Positions 55,869 through 64,000 of a DNA stretch of 64,000 nt are shown piece by piece. The notes under the pieces are model-generated. The model was given only the letters and a program-made list of their open reading frames with translations, searched no databases and was not told where the DNA came from. Source of the stretch: Brachypodium distachyon (taxonomy: Eukaryota; Streptophyta; Magnoliopsida; Poales; Poaceae); NCBI RefSeq assembly GCF_000005505.3, contig NC_016131.3, forward strand, positions 37,880,855 to 37,944,854, in the 5' to 3' direction. The stretch's first letter is position 1; the number at the start of each line of letters is the position of its first letter. The position numbers were made by a program, and so were the translations under genes.

Positions 55869-58800
55869 TACTACACCACATGTACGGACTCGCTAGGCAT
55901 GCTCCATCACTAGGACGAATAATTCGGCCAAATCGGTGTCGGTGCTAAACTTTGATCAGGAACTTGTCCATTTGAGGTACTAGGATCAGCACACCAAACA
56001 AAGCTACTCATCGAAGCGTAACAATACTACACCACTTGTACGGACTCGCTAGGCATGGTCCCTCACTAGGATGGACAATTCGGCCAAATCCGAGTCGTTG
56101 CTAAACTTTGATCCGGAACGTGTCCATTTGAAGTACTAGGATGAGCAAACCAAACATAGGTACTCATTGAAGCGAAACAAGACTACACAACTTGTACGGA
56201 CTCGCTAGGCATGGTCCCTCACTAGGACGGACAATTCTGCCAAATCGGAGTCGGTGCTAAACTTTGATCGGGAACGTGTCCATTTGAGGTACTAAGATGA
56301 GCCCACCAAACCAAGCTACTCATTGAAGCGAAACAAGACTAGACCACTTGTACGGACTAGCTAGGCATGGTCCCTCACTAGAACAGACAATCCGGCCAAA
56401 TCAGAGTCGGTGCTAAACTTTGATCCGGAACGTGTCCATTTGAGGTACTAGGCTGAGCACACCAAAAAAAGCTACTCATCGAAGGAAAACAAGACTAGAC
56501 CACCTGTACGGACTCGCTAGGCCTGGTCCCTTACGAGGACGGACATTCCGGTAAAATCGGAGTCGGTGCCAATCTTTGATCCGGAACATGTCCCTTTGAG
56601 GTCCTAGCATAAGCACCCCAAACAGACCTACTCATCGAAGCGAAACAAGACTTGACCACTTGTACGGACCCGCTTGGCATGGTCCCTCACTAGGACGGAC
56701 AATTCTGCCAAATCGGAGTCGGTGCTAAACTTTGATCCGGAACGTGTCCATTTGAGGTACAAGGCTGAGCACACCAAAAAAAGCTACTCATCGAAGGGAA
56801 ACAAGACTAGACCACTTGTACGGACTCGCTAGGCATGCTCCGTCACTAGGACGGATAATTCGGCCAAATCGGTGTCGGTGCTAAACTTTGATCGGGTATG
56901 TGTCCATTTGAGGTATTAGGATAAGCAAACCAAACAAAGCTACTCATTTAAGGTACTAGGATGAGCACACATAACATAGGTACTCATCGAAGCGAAACAA
57001 GACTACACAACTTGTACGGACTCGCTAGGCATGGTCCCTCGCTAGGACGGACAATTCTGCCAAATCGGAGTCGGTTCGAAACTTTGATCCGGAACGTGTC
57101 CATTTGAGGTACTTGGATAACCACACAAAAAAAAGCTGGTCATCGAAGCAAAAAAACACTTGACCACTTGTAGGGCCTCGCTAGGCATGGTGCCTCACTA
57201 GGACGGACAATCCCGCAAAATCAGAGTCGGTGCTATAATTTGATCCGGAACGTGTCCATTTGAGGTACTAGGATGAGCACACCAAACAAAGCTACTCATC
57301 GAAGCGAAACAAGACTAGACCACTTGTACGGACTCGCTAGGCCTGGTCCCGCACTAGGACGGACATTCCGGCAAAATCGGAGTCGGTGCCAATCTTTGAT
57401 CCGGAACATGTCCCTTTGAAGTCCTAGGATGAGCACCCCAAACAGACCTACTCATCGAAGCGAAACAAGACTTGACCACTTGTACGGACCCGCTAGGCAT
57501 GGTCCCTCACTAGGACGGACATTTCGGCCAAATCCGAGTCGGTGCTAAACTTTGATCCAGAACGTGTCCATTTGGGTTACTAGGATGAGGAAACCAAACA
57601 TAGGTACTCATCGAAGCGAAACAAGACTACACAACTTGTACGGACTCGCTAGGCATGGTCCCTCACTAGGACGAACAGTTCTGCCAAATCGGAGTCGGTG
57701 CTAAACTTTGATACGGAACGTGTCTATTTGAGGTACTAGGATGAGCACATCAAACAAAGCTGCCCATCGAAGGGAAACAAGACTAGACCACTTGTACGGA
57801 CTCGCTAGGCATGGTCCCTCACTAGGACGGACAATGCGGCCAAATCGGAGTCGGTGCTAAACTTTGATCCGGAACGTGTCCATTTGAGGTACTGGGATGA
57901 ACACACCAAACAACGCTTCTCATCGAAGCGAGAAAAGCTACATCACTTGTACGGACTCACTATACACAACTTGTACGGACTCGCTAGGCATGGTCTCTCA
58001 CTAGGACGGACAGTTCTGCCAAATCGGAGTCGGTGCTAAACTTTGATCCGGAACGTGTCCATTTGAGGTACTAGGATGAGCACATCAAACAAAGCTGCCC
58101 ATCGAAGGGAAACAAGACTAGACCACTTGTACGGACTCGCTAGGCATGGTCCCTCAGTAGGACGGACACTTCTGCCAAATCGGAGTCCGTGCTAAACTTT
58201 GATCCGGAACGTGTCCATTTGAGGTACTAGGATGAACACACCAAACAACGCTGCTCATCGAAGCGAGAAAAGACTACATCACTTGTACGGACTCACTAGG
58301 CATGGTCCCTCACTAGAACGTGTCCATTTTAGGTACGAGGATGAGCACACATAACATAGGTACTCATCGAAGCGAAACAACACTACACAACCTGTACGGA
58401 CTCGCTAGGCATGGTCCCTCACTAGGACGGACAATTCTGCCAAATCGGAGTCGGTGCTAAACTTTGATCCGGAACGTGTCCATTTGAGGTACCTGGATGA
58501 GCGCACCAAACAAAGCTACTCATCGAAGCGAAACAAGACTAGACCAGTTGTACGGACTCGCTAGGCATGCTCCATCACTAGGACGAATAATTCGGCCAAA
58601 TCGGTGTCGGTGCTAAACTTTGATCCGGAACTTGTCCATTTTAGGTACTAGGATAATCACACCAAACAAAGCTACTCATCGAAGCGTAACAACACTAGAC
58701 CACTTGTAGGGCCTCGCTAGGCATGGTGCCTCACTAGGACGGACAATCCCGCAAAATCGGAGTCGGTGCTTTAATTTGATCCGGAACGTGTCCATTTGAG

Positions 58801-59613
58801 GTACCAGGATGAGCACACCAAACAAAGCTACTCATCGAAGCGAAACAAGACTAGACAACTTGTACGGACTCGCTAGGCAAGGTCCCTCAATAGGTCGGAC
58901 AATTGGGCGAAATCGGAGTCGGTGCGAAACTTTGATACGGAACATGTCCATTTGAGGTATTAGGATGAACACACCAAACAAAGCTACTCATCGAAGCGAC
59001 ACAAGACTAGACCACTTGTACGGACTCGCTAGGCCTGGTCCCGCACGAGGACGGACATTCCGGCAAAATCGGAGTCGGTGCCAATCTTTGATCCGGAACA
59101 TGTCCCTTTGAGGTCCTAGGATGAGCACCCCAAACAGACCTACTCATCGAAGCGAAACAAGACTTGACCACTTGTACGGACCCGCTAGGCATGGTCCATC
59201 ACTAGGACGGACAATTCGGCCAAATCCGAGTCGGTGCTAAACTTTGATCCAGAACGTGTCCATTTGAGGTACTAGGATGAGGAAACCAAACATAGGTACT
59301 CATCGAAGCGAAACAAGACTACACAACTTGTACCGACTCGCTAGGCATGGTCCCTCAGTAGAAATAGACAATCCGGCCAAATCGGAGTCGGTCCTAAACT
59401 TTGATCCGGAACTTGTCTATTTTAGGTACTAGGATGAGCACACATAACATAGGTACTCATCGAAGCGTAACAACACTAGACCACTTGTAGGGCCTCGCTA
59501 GGCATGGTGCCTCACTAGGACGGATAATCCCGCAAAATCGGAGTCGGTGCTATAATTTGATCCGGAACGTGTCCATTTGAGGTACCAGGATGAGCACACC
59601 AAACAAAGCTACT
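55869..59613 (+). repeat. 156-bp satellite array, left block
   Basis: Successive occurrences of tgtacggactcgctaggcat start at 55881, 56037, 56193 and 56349, a period of 156 bp. About 24 monomers, diverged and in mixed order, with some shortened ones (near 57950 and 58320). No gene; small frames recur with the repeat. Confidence 0.95.
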
Positions 59614-60627
59614 TGATACGGGTGCGGGTGGCCTGATCTTTCGATGAGATTGATAACTCTCGATTTGGGGTAGGAGGTGACGTTGACGATCCGACTACGG
59701 CCTAGGAGGCAGCGCCTTAGCAATCGATACACCAACTCCAGAGGGTTATTGATCACGCGGGGGCACGATCAACCTGACCACGAAGGTCTTTGTTCCTGCA
59801 AGCAACCGAAGAACAAGCAAGAACAAGATAAATAGCGGATGCAATCTAAAATTGCGAATATACTATATCAAACCAATGTCTCAACGAGACGATAAGTTGG
59901 GGTTCCGAAAGTGGTAAAACAGGTGGTCTAACCGACACACGCGATTACACGAAGTAGTAGCGATGGCTAACTTTTAACTAAACAAAACCCAAGGCTCCTT
60001 AGGGGGGCTCATGGGGTATATAAAGGAGGAGGGAGAGATATTTTCGTCCACCTTGAATAAGGAGTCCGAAATCCAACTCTATCTCTAATTTTCCTAACAA
60101 ACTACAACTCTTTAGGAAACAGAAAAACAGATACGTCAGCTTGTTTTGTCCGCCACGGTCAGCATGAGTCGAATCTCTTGATGGGGCCAGATCCGTTGGA
60201 AAGGTCTTGTAATTACCTTTCCAACAAGACTTGTTTTCTTGATTTGGACTCCGGATGCGGCCTGGGTGATTAAAACAAATTCGGGTCTCCTGACAGCTCG
60301 GACCCGAATCGGATTCAACTTTAATTCGTGATATCTTTCTCTAGCAAGCTCCGAATCATGTGCCGTTTGATTTGTTGGAAAGTAGACTTCATAGGCTTCA
60401 CTTTGAATCTCCCTTTGCAGGCTATAACACTTCATCTTCACTTTGTACTTGTAAAGTTGAATAAGATGCCTACATAATAAGATTACACAAGATAGTAGCT
60501 CCGCCTCTTTGCAAGTAACATATTGAAAACATTTTGTAATTGAATTCACCTGATTATAATTATTAGAGACACCAACAATTAGGGTTCTAATGGTCGTATC
60601 CATGGTTAGCATGTCCATATCACTACT
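59609..60627. mobile_element. solo LTR (1009 bp) inserted in the satellite
   Basis: 59614-60622 starts tgatacggg, ends ccatatca and is flanked by ctact on both sides (59609-59613, 60623-60627), a 5-bp duplication with TG...CA ends. A TATA-like gtatataaagg lies at about 60015 on the plus strand. The frame 60136-60630 (minus) has no domain and crosses the border, so it is not a gene. It differs from the Tat LTRs of the window. Confidence 0.8.
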
Positions 60628-63600
60628 CATCGAAGCGAAACAAGACTAGACAACTTGTACGGACTCGCTAGGCCTGGTCCCGCACTAGGACGGACATTCC
60701 GGCAAAATCGGAGTCGGTGCCAATCTTTGATCCGGAACATGTCCCTTTGAGGTCCTAGGATGAGCACCCCAAACAGACCTACTCATCGAAGCGAAACAAG
60801 ACTTGACCACTTGTACGGACCCGCTAGGCATGGTCCATCACTAGGACGGACAATTCGGCCAAATCCGAGTCGGTGCTAAACTTTGATCCAGAACGTGTCC
60901 ATTTGAGGTACTAGGATGAGGAAACCAAACATAGGTACTCATCGAAGCGAAACAAGACTACACAACTTGTACCGACTCGCTAGGCATGGTCCCTCGGTAG
61001 AAATAGACAATCCGGCCAAATCGGAGTCGGTGCTAAACTTTGATCCGGAACGTGTCCATTTTAGGTACTAGGATGAGCACACATAACATAGGTACTCATC
61101 GAAGCGAAACAACACTACACAACCTGTACGGACTCGCTAGGCATGGTCCCTCACTAGGACGGACAATTCTGCCAAATCGGAGTCGGTGCTAAACTTTGAT
61201 CCGGAACGTGTCCATTTGAGGTACCTGGATGAGCGCACCAAACAAAGCTACTCATCGAAGCGAAACAAGACTAGACCAGTTGTACGGACTCGCTAGGCAT
61301 GCTCCATCACTAGGACGAATAATTCGGCCAAATCGGTGTCGGTGCTAAACTTTGATCCGGAACTTGTCCATTTGAGGTACTAGGATAAGCACACCAAACA
61401 AAGCTACTCATCGAAGCGTAACAACACTAGACCACTTGTAGGGCCTCGCTAGGCATGGTGCCTCCCTAGGACGGACAATCCCGCAAAATCGGAGTCGGTG
61501 CTTTAATTTGATCCGGAACGTGTCCATTTGAGGTACCAGGATGAGCACACCAAACAAAGCTACTCATCGAAGCGAAACAAGACTAGACAACTTGTACGGA
61601 CTCGCTAGGCAAGGTCCCTCACTAGGTCGGACAATTCGGCGAAATCGGAGTCGGTGCGAAACTTTGATACGGAACATGTCCATTTGAGGTACTAGGATGA
61701 ACACGCCAAACAAAGCTACTCATCGAAGCGACACAAGACTAGACCACTTGTACGGACTCGCTAGGCCTGGTCCCGCACGAGGACGGACATTCCGGCAAAA
61801 TCGGAGTCGGTGCCAATCTTTGATCCGGAACATGTCCCTTTGAGGTACTAGGATGAGCACCCCAAACAGACCTACTCATCGAAGCGAAACAAGACTTGAC
61901 CACTTGTACGGACCCGCTAGGCATGGTCCATCACTAGGACGGACAATTCGGCCAAATCCGAGTCGGTGCTAAACTTTGATCCAGAACGTGTCCATTTGAG
62001 GTACTAGGATGAGGAAACCAAACATAGGTACTCATCGAAGCGAAACAAGACTACACAACTTGTACCGACTCGCTAGGCATGGTCCCTCGGTAGAAATAGA
62101 CAATCCGGCCAAATCGGAGTCGGTGCTAAACTTTGATCCGGAACGTGTCCATTTTAGGTACTAGGATGAGCACACATAACATAGGTACTCATCGAAGCGA
62201 AACAACACTACACAACCTGTACGGACTCGCTAGGCATGGTCCCTCACTAGGACGGACAATTCTGCCAAATCGGAGTCGGTGCTAAACTTTGATCCGGAAC
62301 GTGTCCATTTGAGGTACCTGGATGAGCGCACCAAACAAAGCTACTCATCGAAGCGAAACAAGACTAGACCAGTTGTACGGACTCGCTAGGCATGCTCCAT
62401 CACTAGGACGAATAATTCGGCCAAATCGGTGTCGGTGCTAAACTTTGATCCGGAACTTGTCCATTTGAGGTACTAGGATAAGCACACCAAACAAAGCTAC
62501 TCATCGAAGCGTAACAACACTAGACCACTTGTAGGGCCTCGCTAGGCATGGTGCCTCACTAGGACGGACAATCCCGCAAAATCGGAGTCGGTGCTTTAAT
62601 TTGATCCGGAACGTGTCCATTTGAGGTACCAGGATGAGCACACCAAACAAAGCTACTCATCGAAGCGAAACAAGACTAGACAACTTGTACGGACTCGCTA
62701 GGCAAGGTCCCTCACTAGGTCGGACAATTCGGCGAAATCGGAGTCGGTGCGAAACTTTGATACGGAACATGTCCATTTGAGTTACTAGGATGAACACGCC
62801 AAACAAAGCTACTCATCGAAGCGACACAAGACTAGACCACTTGTACGGACTCGCTAGGCCTGGTCCCGCACGAGGACGGACATTCCGGCAAAATCGGAGT
62901 CGGTGCCAATCTTTGATCCGGAACATGTCCCTTTGAGGTACTAGGATGAGCACCCCAAACAGACCTACTCATCGAAGCGAAACAAGACTTGACCACTTGT
63001 ACGGACCCGCTAGGCATGGTCCATCACTAGGACGGACAATTCGGCCAAATCCGAGTCGGTGCTAAACTTTGATCCAGAACGTGTCCATTTGAGGTACTAG
63101 GATGAGGAAACCAAACATAGGTACTCATCGAAGCGAAACAAGACTACACAACTTGTACCGACTCGCTAGGCATGGTCCCTCAGTAGAAATAGACAATCCG
63201 GTCAAATCGGAGTCGGTGCTAAACTTTGATCCGGAACGTGTCCATTTTAGGTACTAGGATGAGCACACATAACATAGGTACTCATCGAAGCGAAACAACA
63301 CTACACAACCTGTACGGACTCGCTAGGCATGGTCCCTCACTAGGACGGACAATTCTGCCAAATCAGAGTCGGTGCTAAACTTTGATCCGGAACGTGTCCA
63401 TTTGAGGTACCTGGATGAGCGCACCAAACAAAGCTACTCATCGAAGCGAAACAAGACTAGACAACTTGTACGGACTCGCTAGGCAAGGTCCCTCACTAGG
63501 TCGGACAATTCGGCGAAATCGGTGTCGGTGCTAAACTTTGATCCGGAACTTGTCCATTTGAGGTACTAGGATAAGCACACCAAACAAAGCTACTCATCGA

Positions 63601-64000
63601 AGCGTAACAACACTAGACCACTTGTAGGGCCTCGCTAGGCATGGTGCCTCACTAGGACGGACAATCCCGCAAAATCGGAGTCGGTGCTTTAATTTGATCC
63701 GGAACGTGTCCATTTGAGGTACCAGGATGAGCACACCAAACAAAGCTACTCATCGAAGCGACACAAGACTAGACAACTTGTACGGACTCGCTAGGCAAGG
63801 TCCCTCACTAGGTCGGACAATTCGACGAAATCGGAGTCGGTGCGAAACTTTGATACGGAACATGTCCATTTGAGTTACTAGGATGAACACGCCAAACAAA
63901 GCTACTCATCGAAGCGACACAAGACTAGACCACTTGTACGGACTCGCTAGGCCTGGTCCCGCACGAGGACGGACATTCAGCCAAATCGGAATCGGTGCCA
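60628..64000 (+). repeat. 156-bp satellite as a 7-monomer higher-order repeat (1093 bp)
   Basis: The variant ggcctggtcccgcac recurs at 60671, 61764, 62857 and 63950, exactly 1093 bp apart (seven monomers). Other monomer types (taccgactcgc, cctgtacggac, tgctccatcac, tagggcctcgc, gcaaggtccctc) keep the same order in each unit. The array runs out of the window. Confidence 0.95.

Noticed and set aside
60136..60630. 164-residue minus-strand frame
   Set aside because: It starts in satellite sequence outside the insertion and has no recognisable domain.
55869..64000. CRISPR-like regular repeats and recurring 61-residue frames (59007, 61739, 62832)
   Set aside because: Units are contiguous 156-bp satellite monomers without spacers; the frames recur simply because the repeat does.
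1..64000. tRNA, rRNA or prokaryotic/viral genes
   Set aside because: None recognised by eye on either strand; coding content is plant genes and retroelement remnants only.

Overview
This window reads as nuclear DNA of a large-genome grass, probably a Pooideae cereal or relative. I cannot name the species. The basis is a Stowaway-type MITE with grass-typical ends, Ty3/gypsy elements of the Tat lineage (extra RNase H, antisense 3' ORF), a Mutator-like element with long terminal inverted repeats, CACTA-like subterminal motifs and a 156-bp satellite. No organellar, bacterial, rRNA or tRNA gene was seen.

Layout. 1-6186: minus-strand Tat gypsy copy entering from the left edge, ending in its 5' LTR. 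6187-15436: array of small genes (copies A-E), each with a TATA box, a leader intron and a short reading frame encoding an Asn/Gly-rich N-terminus and a C-terminal Cys zinc ribbon. I recognise these as resembling plant GIR1/GIR2 proteins (small EAR-motif adaptors of transcriptional repression). 15437-23660: an 8.2-kb Mutator-like element (MULE1) with a 9-bp target duplication; it carries a DUF4283-like frame, a gene pair and a nested LTR element. 23661-29715: copies F and G of the family around unresolved sequence and an LTR remnant. 30462-30628: orphan terminal exon of an unrelated gene. 30693-50817: a pile of Tat gypsy copies in both orientations with many LTR fragments. 50818-55868: a second copy of the MULE cargo. 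55869-64000: tandem 156-bp satellite, organised to the right as a 7-monomer (1093-bp) higher-order repeat and interrupted by a 1009-bp solo LTR.

The most interesting part is the GIR1-like array. Of seven copies only B and G keep a full-length frame, and no copy keeps both the LxLxL repression motif and all four zinc-ribbon cysteines: B and C have the motif but lost a cysteine, while G has the cysteines but no motif. Copy E is split by a 481-bp inverted copy of its own promoter flank, giving a near-perfect palindrome whose inner edge abuts the TATA box. A smaller fold-back lies upstream of copy F. These structures could yield hairpin or promoter-complementary RNA; that is inference.

The retroelements are all defective (stops, frameshifts, deletions). 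They show an LTR shared between two tandem elements, a gag-to-antisense-ORF deletion derivative, a duplicated integrase segment and head-to-head LTR ends.
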